From the NCBI GenBank assembly GCA_963809695.1, contig CAWEKI010000008.1, forward strand, positions 372,001 through 436,000: a DNA stretch of 64,000 nt, written 5' to 3'. Source of the stretch: JAGDMJ01 sp963809695. Its GTDB lineage: Bacteria > Bacteroidota > Ignavibacteria > UBA10030 > UBA6906. Shown piece by piece: positions 24,376 through 33,519 of this stretch; position 1 is the first letter of the stretch, and the number at the start of each line of letters is the position of its first letter. Position numbers and translations under genes: made by a program. Below the pieces are notes generated by a model, which searched no databases, had not been told where the DNA came from, and was given only the letters and a program-made list of their open reading frames with translations.

Positions 24376-26154
24376 ATGGCTGAAGAAACCACAGTTCTCA
24401 GCGAAAGTACCGCGACAGCAGTGTCACGGCGGCTCGACATTGAAGACCGCGAATACAACGAGACCGAGTACAAGGACCTCATGAAGCTGTATGAGGGCAC
24501 CCTCGGCAAGATCAGCGAGGGCGAGATCGTCAGAGGACGCGTCGTCGCCATCGGTGATACGGAGGTCTCAGTCGATATCGGATTCAAATCCGAAGGCGTT
24601 GTCCCGATCGCGGAGTTCACAAACCGCGATGCCCTCAAAGTCGGGGATGAGATTGAAGTCTTCCTCGAAAGCGTGGAGAACAAAGAAGGCCAACTTGTGC
24701 TTTCGCGCAAGCGGGCGGACTTCATGCGCATCTGGGAACGCGTCACGAAATCTTTTGAGACCGGTGAGGTTCTTCAGGGACGCTGTGTCCGCCGCATCAA
24801 GGGTGGTATTGTCGTTGATCTGCTTGGAATCGATGCCTTTCTCCCCGGATCGCAAATCGACGTGCGCCCCGTGCGCGACTTCGATGCCTTCATCGGCCGG
24901 GTCATGGACTTCCGCGTAGTGAAGATCAACCACCCGTCCGAGAACGTCGTTGTCAGCCACAAAGTGCTGGTGGAGGAGGAGATGTCCGGCCAGCGCAAAG
25001 CCATCATCGAGAGTCTGGAGAAGGGACAGATCCTGGAAGGAACCGTCAAGGCTATCACGGACTTCGGCGTGTTCGTGGATCTGGGAGGCGTCGACGGCCT
25101 CGTCCATATTACCGATCTCTCCTGGGGCCGCATCAATCACCCATCGGAGATCGTGAAGCTCGACCAGACGATCAACGTGGTCGTGCTGGACTTCGACCAG
25201 GAGAAGAAGCGCATTTCCCTCGGATACAAGCAGCTGCAGCCGCATCCCTGGGAGAATATCCAGGACAAGTACCCGGTCGGCACCAAGGTGATCGGGAAAG
25301 TCGTTTCGCTTGCCGACTACGGCGCGTTCGTCGAGATCGAAAAGGGCATCGAGGGCCTTATCCACATTTCGGAGATGAGCTGGACACAGCACATCAAGCA
25401 TCCGTCACAGGTCGTTTCGATGGGCCAGATGGTGGACGCGGTCATCCTGAGCCTGGACAAGGATGCCAAGAAGCTCTCGCTCGGCATCAAGCAGCTGGAG
25501 CCTGATCCGTGGCTGACGCTCATGCAGAAGTATCCGGTGGGCTCGCGCCACAAGGGCGTGGTGCGCAACCTGACGAACTTCGGTGTGTTTGTCGAGCTCG
25601 AGCAGGGCGTGGACGGCCTCGTGCACATCTCCGATCTGTCCTGGACCAAGAAAGTCCGCCATCCCGGTGAGATCGTGAAAAAGGGAGATGAGCTGGAAGT
25701 GATCATCCTCGGCGTCGATGTGGATCAGCGGCGCATCTCACTTGGGCACAAACAGATCGAAGAGAACCCGTGGGATCGGTTCGGCGACAACTACAAGGTC
25801 GGGACGGAAGTGGAAGGGAAAATCGTCCGCATCATCGAGAAGGGCGTCATTGTGGAACTCCCGCTCGGAGTGGATGGATTCGTTCCCGTGTCCCAGCTTG
25901 CGATGACGCAGGTGAAGAACATTGCGGACAAGTTCAAGGTAGGCGATGAGCTTCCGCTGCGGGTCGTCGAGTTCGAAAAGGACTCAAAGAAGATCGTGCT
26001 CTCGGCGGTCGAATACCTGAAGGGAAAGGAATCGAAAGTTCTCGAGCAGTACATGGCGGCGCACCGCCTGCAGCCGACAACGATCGGAGACTCTGCCACG
26101 ATCACCGGTCGTGGCGGACAGGGTGGAGATACTTCCATTCCGACGGAAAACTGA
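24376..26154 (+). CDS. rpsA: 30S ribosomal protein S1
   Basis: The 592-aa product has six S1 RNA-binding repeats, starting at about residues 48 (GEIVRGRVVAIGDTEVSVDI), 133, 218, 303, 390 and 477, each ending in a DG/EG-hIsxLS-type strand. S1 unwinds and recruits mRNA to the 30S subunit. An excellent SD (GGAGG) precedes ATG. The C-terminus is short and glycine/serine-rich. The gene follows ispH after 127 bp and ends at a strong terminator 20 bp downstream. Confidence 0.97.
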   Translation: MAEETTVLSESTATAVSRRLDIEDREYNETEYKDLMKLYEGTLGKISEGEIVRGRVVAIGDTEVSVDIGFKSEGVVPIAEFTNRDALKVGDEIEVFLESVENKEGQLVLSRKRADFMRIWERVTKSFETGEVLQGRCVRRIKGGIVVDLLGIDAFLPGSQIDVRPVRDFDAFIGRVMDFRVVKINHPSENVVVSHKVLVEEEMSGQRKAIIESLEKGQILEGTVKAITDFGVFVDLGGVDGLVHITDLSWGRINHPSEIVKLDQTINVVVLDFDQEKKRISLGYKQLQPHPWENIQDKYPVGTKVIGKVVSLADYGAFVEIEKGIEGLIHISEMSWTQHIKHPSQVVSMGQMVDAVILSLDKDAKKLSLGIKQLEPDPWLTLMQKYPVGSRHKGVVRNLTNFGVFVELEQGVDGLVHISDLSWTKKVRHPGEIVKKGDELEVIILGVDVDQRRISLGHKQIEENPWDRFGDNYKVGTEVEGKIVRIIEKGVIVELPLGVDGFVPVSQLAMTQVKNIADKFKVGDELPLRVVEFEKDSKKIVLSAVEYLKGKESKVLEQYMAAHRLQPTTIGDSATITGRGGQGGDTSIPTEN

Positions 26155-26175
26155 TTCGGGGAACATGTCGAATAA

Positions 26176-26208
26176 GAGCTGCCCGGTCCATCGGGCAGCT
26201 CTTTTTTT
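26176..26208 (+). terminator. rho-independent terminator of rpsA
   Basis: GAGCTGCCCG (26176-26185), 6-nt loop, CGGGCAGCTC (26192-26201) and seven T. It is a textbook terminator, placed 20 bp after the rpsA stop and ten bases before the mtaB start, so mtaB needs read-through or a promoter inside this region. Confidence 0.92.
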
Positions 26209-26218
26209 CTATGGGGCC

Positions 26219-27529
26219 ATGCCGCGCGTTGCATTACATACCCTTGGCTGCAAGTTGAATTATGCGGAGACCTCCGCCATCGGGAAACAGTTCCTGGACC
26301 GGGGGTATGAGCTGGTCACCCTGGGGGAGCCGGCGGATGTCTGCGTGATCAATACGTGCAGCGTTACCGCCCGTGCCAACCGGGAGTGCAGGCAGATCAT
26401 CCGGCGTGCACTGCGCACCGCGGACAACCCTGTCGTGGTCGTGACTGGCTGCTATGCCCAACTGGAACCGGAAGAGGTCGCATCGATCGATGGCGTGGAC
26501 CTCGTTCTCGGCAGCCGCGAGAAGAACAGGATCTTTGAACACATCGGCACCTTCGAGAAGGCCCCTTCGCCCCGGGTTTTCGTATCAGATCTCTCCGCCA
26601 TGGACGACTTTGGTCCTGCATGGTCGACGGAAGCCGGCAACCGCACCCGCGCCTATCTCAAAGTTCAAGATGGCTGCGATTACAATTGCAGCTTCTGCAC
26701 CATTCCGCTCGCCCGCGGCAAGAGCAGAAGCCTGCCGGTCGACGCGGTCGTTGGCCAGGCGCAGGAGCTGGTCCGGCACGGTTTCCGGGAGATCATTCTG
26801 ACCGGAGTGAATGTGGGTGATTACGGACGGAAGTCGGGCACCCGCCTGCTGGATCTTCTTCAGGGGCTCAACGGCATTGCCGGCCTTGCCCGGCTCCGGA
26901 TCAGCTCGATCGAGCCAAACCTCCTCACGGACGAGATTGTCCGGTTTGTTGCCGACCACCCCTTGATGTGCAAGCATTTCCACATCCCGCTCCAGAGCGG
27001 CTCCGACGCCGTCCTGCACGCCATGCGCAGGCGCTACACCACGGCCCGCTATGCTGCCCTCGTCCGGGAGATCCGGGAACGGATTCCTGCGTGCGGCATC
27101 GGCGTGGATGTCATTGTCGGGTTCCCGGGAGAAACGGACGAGCAATTCGAGGAGACCTACCGTTTTCTAAACGAGCTTCCGGTATCGTACCTCCACGTCT
27201 TCACCTACTCCGAGCGGCCGAATACACCTGCGGCGACGTATGCCCGCCCCGTGAACCCGGCCATACGGTCAAAGCGCAACGAAATGCTTCGTATCCTGAG
27301 CGAAAAAAAGCGAGAGGCGTTCTACCGAGATATGGTCGGAAAGAAAGTCACTGTGCTGACGGAAACTGGGGTGGAAGGGGATCGGCGCTTCGGGTTCACG
27401 GATAATTATGTCAGGGTGGCCGTGCCTTCGGACGGGTTGGAGGAGAATATTCTTCTGGAGGCTCTCGTCGAGGATGTGGAGTCCGGCTGCTGTGTTGGAA
27501 CCGTCGTGGATGAAGGGGGGGCGCCGTGA
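26219..27529 (+). CDS. mtaB: tRNA t6A37 methylthiotransferase MtaB
   Basis: The 436-aa radical-SAM enzyme adds a methylthio group to t6A37 to make ms2t6A. The UPF0004 domain carries three cluster cysteines (HTLGCKLNYAE, INTCSVT, VTGCYAQ). The radical-SAM domain has CDYNCSFCTIP, and a C-terminal TRAM-like domain follows (VTVLTETGVEGDRRFGFTDN). CKLNYAE and NRECRQIIR are MtaB-type rather than MiaB-type. ATG 26219 is preferred to the frame extension into the rpsA terminator. Its stop overlaps the GTG of the next gene. Confidence 0.92.
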   Translation: MPRVALHTLGCKLNYAETSAIGKQFLDRGYELVTLGEPADVCVINTCSVTARANRECRQIIRRALRTADNPVVVVTGCYAQLEPEEVASIDGVDLVLGSREKNRIFEHIGTFEKAPSPRVFVSDLSAMDDFGPAWSTEAGNRTRAYLKVQDGCDYNCSFCTIPLARGKSRSLPVDAVVGQAQELVRHGFREIILTGVNVGDYGRKSGTRLLDLLQGLNGIAGLARLRISSIEPNLLTDEIVRFVADHPLMCKHFHIPLQSGSDAVLHAMRRRYTTARYAALVREIRERIPACGIGVDVIVGFPGETDEQFEETYRFLNELPVSYLHVFTYSERPNTPAATYARPVNPAIRSKRNEMLRILSEKKREAFYRDMVGKKVTVLTETGVEGDRRFGFTDNYVRVAVPSDGLEENILLEALVEDVESGCCVGTVVDEGGAP

Positions 27530-28824
27530 AGATTGTCGCTGTTGAGCCGAAGAGCATCGCGGAAGAAGTGGGGATCCAGGTTGGAGACGAGCTCCTGGAG
27601 ATCAATGGCCAGAGGATCCGCGACGACATCGACTACCGCTTCTACCAGGGAGAGGGCAGCATTCTTTTAAAAGTTGCGCACCAGGGGGAAGTGGTCCTCT
27701 TTGATATCGAGAAGGACGAAGAAGACCAGCTCGGAATTATCCTGGAAGAGATGAAGATCCTCTCCTGCGGAAACGATTGTATCTTCTGCTTTGTGGACCA
27801 GAACCCCAGGGGGCTGCGGGACCAGCTCTACTTCCGCGATGGCGACTACCGGTTGTCGTTCATGTATGGCAACTACACCACCATGACGAACGCCGGGCCT
27901 GCGATCCTTCAACGCATCATCAGCCAGCGCCTTTCTCCGCAGTACATTTCCGTGCATGTCACCGACCTCGAGACCCGGCGGCGGTTAATGGGACTCAAAA
28001 AGGACGACCAGATCGGCGCGAAATTGCAGCTGCTGCATGACAACGGGATAGACATGCACACGCAGATCGTGCTCTGTCCGGGCATCAACGATGGCGCCGT
28101 GCTGGCGAAGACCGTGGACGACCTGTATGCGCTGCGGAAGCACGTCATATCGCTTGCCGTGGTCCCGGTGGGGCTTACCGACCACCGGTTCGGCCTGACT
28201 GCGCTCAGGAAGGTTGACCGTCTGTACGCCGCGGGTTTGCTGGACGCCATCGGGGAATGGCAGCACAGGTTCCGCAAGGAGTGTGGCAGGGGCTTCGTGT
28301 ATGCGTCGGATGAGTTTTATATCGTCGCCGGACGGGAAATTCCTTCCGCCAGACATTACGACGGTTTCCCCCAACTTGAGAACGGCGTTGGCATTGTGCG
28401 GAGCTTCATCCGGAATGCCGGCAAGCAGGCGGCTCGATTCCCCTCGCGGATCTCTCCGGCACGGAAACTCACCCTGGTCACCGGAGAATTGGCGGAAGGA
28501 TTCATGCGCGGACAGATCCTTCCGTTGTTCAGCCGTGTGCGCGGGCTTCGCGTTGACCTGGTTGTCGCGCCCAATGTGCTCTTCGGGAGAAACGTCACCG
28601 TTGCTGGACTTCTTTCGGGGAAATGCTTATATTCAGCGTTGAAAGGGAAAGAATGCGGCGATCTGCTGCTACTCCCGCCGGATATTCTGAATGCCGATGC
28701 CCTGTTACTCGACGACTCCACCGTCCCGCAGCTGGCCCGGCGGCTGAATGTGGAGATCAAAGTGTTTGACGGCCGATGGGCTGGTGTATTTGCATCTCTC
28801 AAGAACAAATCGAGGAGTCGCTGA
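27526..28824 (+). CDS. PDZ-radical SAM-DUF512 protein
   Basis: The 432-aa protein begins with a PDZ-like domain (residues about 1-65: KSIAEEVGIQVGDELLEING). A radical-SAM-like core with a CGNDCIFCFVDQNPRGLR cluster motif (CxxxCxxC) and a DUF512 C-terminal domain (GFVYASDEFYIVAG, TGELAEGFM, PDILNADALLLDDS) follow. The family is widespread, conserved and of unknown function. GTG start overlaps the mtaB stop, so both iron-sulfur enzymes are made together; an RNA-modification or metallocentre role would fit but is inference. Confidence 0.85.
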   Translation: MKIVAVEPKSIAEEVGIQVGDELLEINGQRIRDDIDYRFYQGEGSILLKVAHQGEVVLFDIEKDEEDQLGIILEEMKILSCGNDCIFCFVDQNPRGLRDQLYFRDGDYRLSFMYGNYTTMTNAGPAILQRIISQRLSPQYISVHVTDLETRRRLMGLKKDDQIGAKLQLLHDNGIDMHTQIVLCPGINDGAVLAKTVDDLYALRKHVISLAVVPVGLTDHRFGLTALRKVDRLYAAGLLDAIGEWQHRFRKECGRGFVYASDEFYIVAGREIPSARHYDGFPQLENGVGIVRSFIRNAGKQAARFPSRISPARKLTLVTGELAEGFMRGQILPLFSRVRGLRVDLVVAPNVLFGRNVTVAGLLSGKCLYSALKGKECGDLLLLPPDILNADALLLDDSTVPQLARRLNVEIKVFDGRWAGVFASLKNKSRSR

Positions 28825-28885
28825 CCCGGATCTTGCTACCGTCTCTCAGGCCACATTCTTCACTATTTTTCTCGAGGGTATGCAT

Positions 28886-29650
28886 ATGGCGCTGATGCGC
28901 TGGGTCGTGCTCTGCAGCATTCTGGGTTTGGCGCCGCTGTTCGCCGGAACGCCGACCGCCCGTGCTCTGTCGTCCTTTGAAACCGCGTTGGACCTGGTTG
29001 GTCCGGTTCGATCGTACTCCGTTCCTTCCCTTCCGCTTCTTCAGGAGGCGCCCGCCGCCGAGAAGAAGTCGGTGGGGCTTGCCGCGTTTTATTCTCTGCT
29101 CCTACCGGGTATGGGGGAGCTCTATGCAGGGGCATTCAACTCAGGGAAGTACTTCCTGGCTGCCGAAGGGGTGCTCTGGCTCACCTATGGCGCAATGGAT
29201 GTCTATGGCAATTCGCTCAGGGGCGACGCGCGGGCTTTCTCGGAGGTTCACGCAGGCGTGGACCCCGCGGGAAAGAACGACCAGTTCTACGTGGATGTGG
29301 GGAATTTCCTGAACACCGCCGAATACAACGACAAGAAACTGCGTGACCGGGAGGCAGATTTGCTCTATGATCCGGCATCGGGGTATGCATGGCAATGGGA
29401 TTCGGATGCCTCTCGGGCGACGTTTCGGGACAGGCGCGTGGCAAGCGAGACCATGTACAACAACAGAAAGTTTGTGGTTGCTGCGGTGCTGATCAACCAT
29501 GTGGCGAGCGCGATCAACGCCGCCCGCGCCGCGATTGCGCATAACAAGGAAGTGGACAACGCTCTGGGGGATCTTCAGTTCGGTGCTCGTGTGCTTGGGG
29601 GATATGAGCAGCCGGACGGGATACTCTTGACCGTGGCTAAGACTTTCTAG
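28886..29650 (+). CDS. exported or membrane protein, DUF5683-like
   Basis: ATG 28886 is chosen because GAGGG lies six bases upstream; ATG 28880 touches it. The 254-aa product has a signal peptide (ALMRWVVLCSILGLAPLFAG). A central hydrophobic hairpin AAFYSLLLPGMGELYAGAFN followed by KYFLAAEGVLWLTYGAM resembles the DUF5683 family common in FCB bacteria (SLxxPGxGQxYxG). Another membrane segment is VAAVLINHVASAINAARAAI. The middle is a hydrophilic, tyrosine-rich loop. Function is unknown. Confidence 0.6.
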   Translation: MALMRWVVLCSILGLAPLFAGTPTARALSSFETALDLVGPVRSYSVPSLPLLQEAPAAEKKSVGLAAFYSLLLPGMGELYAGAFNSGKYFLAAEGVLWLTYGAMDVYGNSLRGDARAFSEVHAGVDPAGKNDQFYVDVGNFLNTAEYNDKKLRDREADLLYDPASGYAWQWDSDASRATFRDRRVASETMYNNRKFVVAAVLINHVASAINAARAAIAHNKEVDNALGDLQFGARVLGGYEQPDGILLTVAKTF

Positions 29651-29773
29651 GCGCGCCAGAAGCGCCATCAGGGAGTTGTGTCCGGGGATCACCGTGGGTA
29701 TGTGGGCTCGGTGGTGGCCGGATGGACCGCCCTGCGATGTAGCAGGTTTTCCCGGTTTTATCTACGCCCATCC

Positions 29774-30502
29774 ATGCGTACAATCAAACTGGTCATCGAA
29801 TACGACGGCACGAACTTCGTCGGCTGGCAGACGCAGGCCAACGGCAGGAGCGTCCAGGAAGAAATCAAGAAAGTCCTCGAGCAAGTCCTCCAGGAATCGA
29901 TCAATCTGATCGGCTCGGGGCGGACGGACTCCGGCGTCCACGCCCGGGGCCAGGTCGCCGGCTTCCGGACCGAGTCCTCGCTCAGTCTCGGAGCGATCCT
30001 TAGCAGCTTGAATGGCATCCTCCCGGAAGACATCTACGTGCACTCCGTTGAAGAAGCTCCCGAAAACTTCCATGCCCGGTACGACGCGCGCGAACGAGCG
30101 TACAGGTATTTCATCTCGCTCAAACCGACGGCCATCGGGCGGTTTTACCAATGGCATGTCAAGTATGATCTCAACGCCCCTGCGATGAAGAGCGTCGCAC
30201 GAGAGATCCTGGGGGAACACGATTTCTCTTCGTTCTGCAAGTATGATGCCGAGGTGAACCACTTTCGTTGCAGGGTCGTGAAGTCGGAGTGGACTGTCAC
30301 CCCTGCCATGCTCATCTATGAGATTCGTGCTAACCGTTTTCTCCACGGGATGGTCCGGGCTCTGGTCGGGACCATGGTGGACGTGGGACGGGGTTACACG
30401 CCCGTGCCGATGTTCCGGGAGATCATGGAGATGAGAGACCGGCGCAAGGCAGGGATGGCGGCTCCGCCGCAAGGGCTGTTCCTTGAGGAGGTGTGCTATT
30501 GA
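29774..30502 (+). CDS. truA: tRNA pseudouridine(38-40) synthase
   Basis: The 242-aa enzyme converts uridines 38-40 in the tRNA anticodon arm to pseudouridine. It shows IEYDGTNFVGWQ, the catalytic Asp52 in GRTDSGVHARGQVA, FHARYDARERAYRYFI, FCKYDAE and ANRFLHGMVRALVGTM. Length is normal. ATG 29774 begins at the conserved N-terminus; the upstream frame extension to 29678 is not conserved-looking. It overlaps the kinase gene's possible upstream starts. Confidence 0.95.
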   Translation: MRTIKLVIEYDGTNFVGWQTQANGRSVQEEIKKVLEQVLQESINLIGSGRTDSGVHARGQVAGFRTESSLSLGAILSSLNGILPEDIYVHSVEEAPENFHARYDARERAYRYFISLKPTAIGRFYQWHVKYDLNAPAMKSVAREILGEHDFSSFCKYDAEVNHFRCRVVKSEWTVTPAMLIYEIRANRFLHGMVRALVGTMVDVGRGYTPVPMFREIMEMRDRRKAGMAAPPQGLFLEEVCY

Positions 30503-30504
30503 GC

Positions 30505-31980
30505 ATGTCCCTCGCTGATTCCATCCGCTCAGCTTTTCAGCATCTTGGCTTCCGACCGGTCCACCATGGCATCGTCCCGCACGCCGAGGGTGCTGCGTAC
30601 AAGAAGGGGGACAACGTCGGCGGTTCATATGTCGTGCAGGGGATTCTGGGCGTCGGTGGATTCGGCGTTGTCTACCTGGTCCAGGCGCGGGAATCAGGTG
30701 CCATGCACGCACTCAAGACCCTGCGCGATGAGTACATGAGAGAGAGTGATACCCGCGAGCTGTTCCGCCGGGAAGCAAGAGTGTGGGTGGGGTTGGACCG
30801 GCATCCGAACATTGTGCGTGCGGAGTTCATCACGGAGCTTTCCGGCCGGCTCTATATCGGCATGGAGTACGTAGAGCCGAATGGTGAGGGGCTCAATTCG
30901 TTGGCCGGCTATCTCAAGACCGCCCCTCCCAACAGTGCACAAGCGCTCCGGTGGTGCATCCAGTTCTGCCACGGCATGGAATATGCCCGTTCGCGGGGTA
31001 TCCGCTGCCATCGCGACGTCAAGCCGGAAAACATCATGATCACCAGAGATAAGTCGGTGAAGATTACCGACTTCGGGTTCGCCGGGGTCATCGAGCACGT
31101 AAGGGCCGGCGGCGTTTTGCCTCAGCGCCGGCGTTCCGTGCAGCAGTCCGGGTTCGGTACTCCCACCTACATGCCCCCCGAACAATTCCAGAACGCCTCC
31201 CGTTGCGATGAGCGGAGCGACATCTACAGTCTTGGCATTGTCATGTTCCAGCTGGCCGCAAAAGGGCGCCTCCCGTTCGCGCTCAAGGGAAGAAGGTCAG
31301 GGAACTACTGGACAGATATGCATCGGTTGCATGCCGAAGCACGGATCCCCCGCCTTACCTCCTCGTTGTTCCCGATCATTGAGCGCTGCCTCCTGAAGGA
31401 GCCGAACATGCGCTACCAGTCGTTCGCAGAGCTGCGCGCGGATCTGGATGCGCTTCTCAAGCGAGAGACGGGGGGAGTGGAAAAAGCGGGCGCGGCGAAG
31501 GATCTCGCAGGGTGGGAACTGTACAACAAGGCCTACAGCCTGAGCAACCTCGGGCAGCTGGAGGAGGCGCTTGTCTGGTACGACAAGGCTCTCGAAGTCA
31601 ACCCGCAGAACCCCGATGCATGGAACAACAAAGGAGCGTGCCAGCACAAGCTCGGCCGGCTGGAGGAAGCACTTCAGAGTTTCAGCCGGGCTCTTGCCTG
31701 TGATAAGGAGAATGCGGCCGCCCTGCGCAACATGGGAAGCAGTCTCAGTTCGTTAGGCCGGTTGGCGGAGGCGCTGGATGCTTTGAAAAAGGCCGCTGAC
31801 CTGGAACCGTCAAACGAGTCAATCTGGCTGAACATCGGTCTTATAGAAGAGCGCCTTGGCCGCACGAACGACGCACTGGCCTCTTTCCGGTCCTACCTCG
31901 CCAATACCCCGAATGGCACCCGCAATGAATATGCCCGCCAGCGAATACAGGCGCTGCTTTCTGCGAAAGGTAAAGCATAA
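30505..31980 (+). CDS. soluble Ser/Thr protein kinase with C-terminal TPR domain
   Basis: The 491-aa protein has a Hanks-type kinase domain: glycine loop GILGVGGFGVVYLV, MHALKTL (ATP lysine), CHRDVKPENIMIT (catalytic loop, about residue 170), ITDFGFAG, GTPTYMPPEQF and DERSDIYSLGIVMFQL. A linker leads to three to four TPR units (about 340-490: AYSLSNLGQLEEALVWYDKA and two further repeats). There is no membrane segment, unlike PknB-type kinases, so it signals in the cytoplasm through TPR partners. Start is uncertain: GTG 30493 and TTG 30499 are in frame, and GAGGAG at 30485-30490 suits TTG 30499 best. Confidence 0.9.
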   Translation: MSLADSIRSAFQHLGFRPVHHGIVPHAEGAAYKKGDNVGGSYVVQGILGVGGFGVVYLVQARESGAMHALKTLRDEYMRESDTRELFRREARVWVGLDRHPNIVRAEFITELSGRLYIGMEYVEPNGEGLNSLAGYLKTAPPNSAQALRWCIQFCHGMEYARSRGIRCHRDVKPENIMITRDKSVKITDFGFAGVIEHVRAGGVLPQRRRSVQQSGFGTPTYMPPEQFQNASRCDERSDIYSLGIVMFQLAAKGRLPFALKGRRSGNYWTDMHRLHAEARIPRLTSSLFPIIERCLLKEPNMRYQSFAELRADLDALLKRETGGVEKAGAAKDLAGWELYNKAYSLSNLGQLEEALVWYDKALEVNPQNPDAWNNKGACQHKLGRLEEALQSFSRALACDKENAAALRNMGSSLSSLGRLAEALDALKKAADLEPSNESIWLNIGLIEERLGRTNDALASFRSYLANTPNGTRNEYARQRIQALLSAKGKA

Positions 31981-32024
31981 GAGAATATACGATTTCTCAC
32001 CCGAGTTTCCACGCTCGATTCTTG

Positions 32025-32053
32025 TTGCATTTTTCGCTGCCAAAACGTAATAT
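32025..32053 (+). promoter_or_regulatory. promoter of the cytochrome c operon
   Basis: TTGCAT (32025-32030), 17-nt spacer, TAATAT (32048-32053). The transcript would start near 32060 and carry a leader of about 150 nt that contains the inverted-repeat structure at 32079-32153. Confidence 0.65.
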
Positions 32054-32078
32054 TGCGTCCAGTCCTTTGAGAATATGA

Positions 32079-32153
32079 GCACACGACGTCACGTGTCTTG
32101 CGGCCTTCGGCGAACGAACGAGCGCGGCTCTGCCGCTCGAGTCCCTCGTGTGC
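32079..32153 (+). other. structured leader or inverted-repeat element upstream of cytochrome genes
   Basis: GCACACGA (32079-32086) pairs with TCGTGTGC (32146-32153) and the match continues weakly outward. Inside are a CACG/CGTG pairing, a GCC-TTC-GGC mini-hairpin and a strong GCGGC-TCT-GCCGC hairpin (32124-32136). Together they would fold into a closed multi-branch RNA within the 5' leader of the cytochrome operon. It may be a regulatory RNA or a small inverted-repeat mobile element; I do not recognise a known riboswitch. Confidence 0.45.
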
Positions 32154-32211
32154 GCATTTCTCCCTCCTGTTTGTCAATTCTTCCACTCAACCACTACATT
32201 GAGGAGATGTG

Positions 32212-33519
32212 ATGGGTCAACCCTACTCCAAGGCGGGTCCTGTCATCGTGGCTACTCTAGCCGTGACGGGTTTGATGCTCTGGGGACTTTCGGCATCAGG
32301 GCATCCACAGGAAGCAGGCGGCGTCAACATCGGCCGGGCAATCTACGAAGGACGCTGCGCGCCATGTCATGGGAAGGATGGCAAGGGGGACGGACCATAT
32401 GCCATGATGCTGAGTCCGCGGCCGCGCGATTTCACGCTGGGAATGTTCGAATACCGGTCTACGGAATCAGGAAGCCTTCCGACCGATGATGACTTGAAGC
32501 GCACGATTACCCGGGGACTCCCCGGAACGGCAATGCCCGCCTGGGGAAGATTCGTCGACGGGGACTCTCTTGAAGCGGTGATAGCATACGTGAAGACATT
32601 CTCCTCCCGCTTTGCAGGTGAACAGCCAAAACCTGTCCCGGTTGGCCCGGAGGTCCCTTCCACCCCCGCAAATATCGAAGCGGGACGAAAGGTGTACGTC
32701 AAACTCCAATGCGCAAGTTGCCATGGGACGGACGGTAGCGGTACGGGTGCGACAGCCTCCGCTTTCCAGGATGCGTCGGGCTACGAGCTTCGGACGCGCG
32801 ATCTCAGTGAGCCATGGAATTTCCGCGGCGGCAGCACGGCACGTGACATCTATATGCGGTTCCGCACGGGGCTGGATGGAACACCGATGCCTTCCTTTGT
32901 TGGTGCCGTCAGCGACAAGGAGATGTGGCAGCTGGCGATCTACATTGTGTCCATGGGGAGGAAGCCCGCGTGGGAGATGAACGAGCAGCAACTTGCCGCA
33001 TTTTATCAGGCGCAAGATGAAGAGGCACGCAAGGACCCGGCAAAGTGGGGGAGGTATCTTGTCGAAGGGATCGGCTGCGTGGATTGTCATACTCCGCTCG
33101 ACGGCAAAGGAGGAAATATCGAGTCGCTCCGTTTGGCGGGAGGCCAGCGATGGAGACTCGGGCCATATGGCGATTTAGTGAGCTTCAACCTCACGTCAGA
33201 CACCGCAACAGGATTGGGAGGATGGACCGACGAGGAGATCAAGACTGTTCTGACCAAGGGTCTCCGGCGCGACGGCACACGCATGCTGCCCTTCCCGATG
33301 GGCTGGCCGGCATATTCCAAACTGAGACCCGCCGACCTGGACGCGATTGTTGCGTATCTCAGAACTCTTCCTCCTGTTCACAACGAGATTCCGAAGCCAG
33401 AGCCTCTCAGCTTCTTTCCGTACATGTGGGGAAAATTCAAGATGCTGGTTCTGAAGGAAGATTTTCCCGGCGAGACTTTTAGCGGAAATGCCGGATCGCT
33501 GAAAGGGGCACAACAATGA
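32212..33519 (+). CDS. tri-heme c-type cytochrome
   Basis: ATG 32212 follows GAGGAG by five bases. The 435-aa protein has an N-terminal signal/anchor (VIVATLAVTGLMLWGLSASG) and three heme-binding motifs: CAPCH (about residue 49), CASCH (167) and CVDCH (289). Each lies in a cytochrome c class I fold with a distal methionine region (GTAMPAWG, GTPMPSF, MLPFPMGW). The third domain is typical of gluconate-dehydrogenase-like or alcohol-dehydrogenase-like cytochromes. It probably passes electrons in the periplasm. The next cytochrome overlaps by 4 bp. Confidence 0.92.
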   Translation: MGQPYSKAGPVIVATLAVTGLMLWGLSASGHPQEAGGVNIGRAIYEGRCAPCHGKDGKGDGPYAMMLSPRPRDFTLGMFEYRSTESGSLPTDDDLKRTITRGLPGTAMPAWGRFVDGDSLEAVIAYVKTFSSRFAGEQPKPVPVGPEVPSTPANIEAGRKVYVKLQCASCHGTDGSGTGATASAFQDASGYELRTRDLSEPWNFRGGSTARDIYMRFRTGLDGTPMPSFVGAVSDKEMWQLAIYIVSMGRKPAWEMNEQQLAAFYQAQDEEARKDPAKWGRYLVEGIGCVDCHTPLDGKGGNIESLRLAGGQRWRLGPYGDLVSFNLTSDTATGLGGWTDEEIKTVLTKGLRRDGTRMLPFPMGWPAYSKLRPADLDAIVAYLRTLPPVHNEIPKPEPLSFFPYMWGKFKMLVLKEDFPGETFSGNAGSLKGAQQ

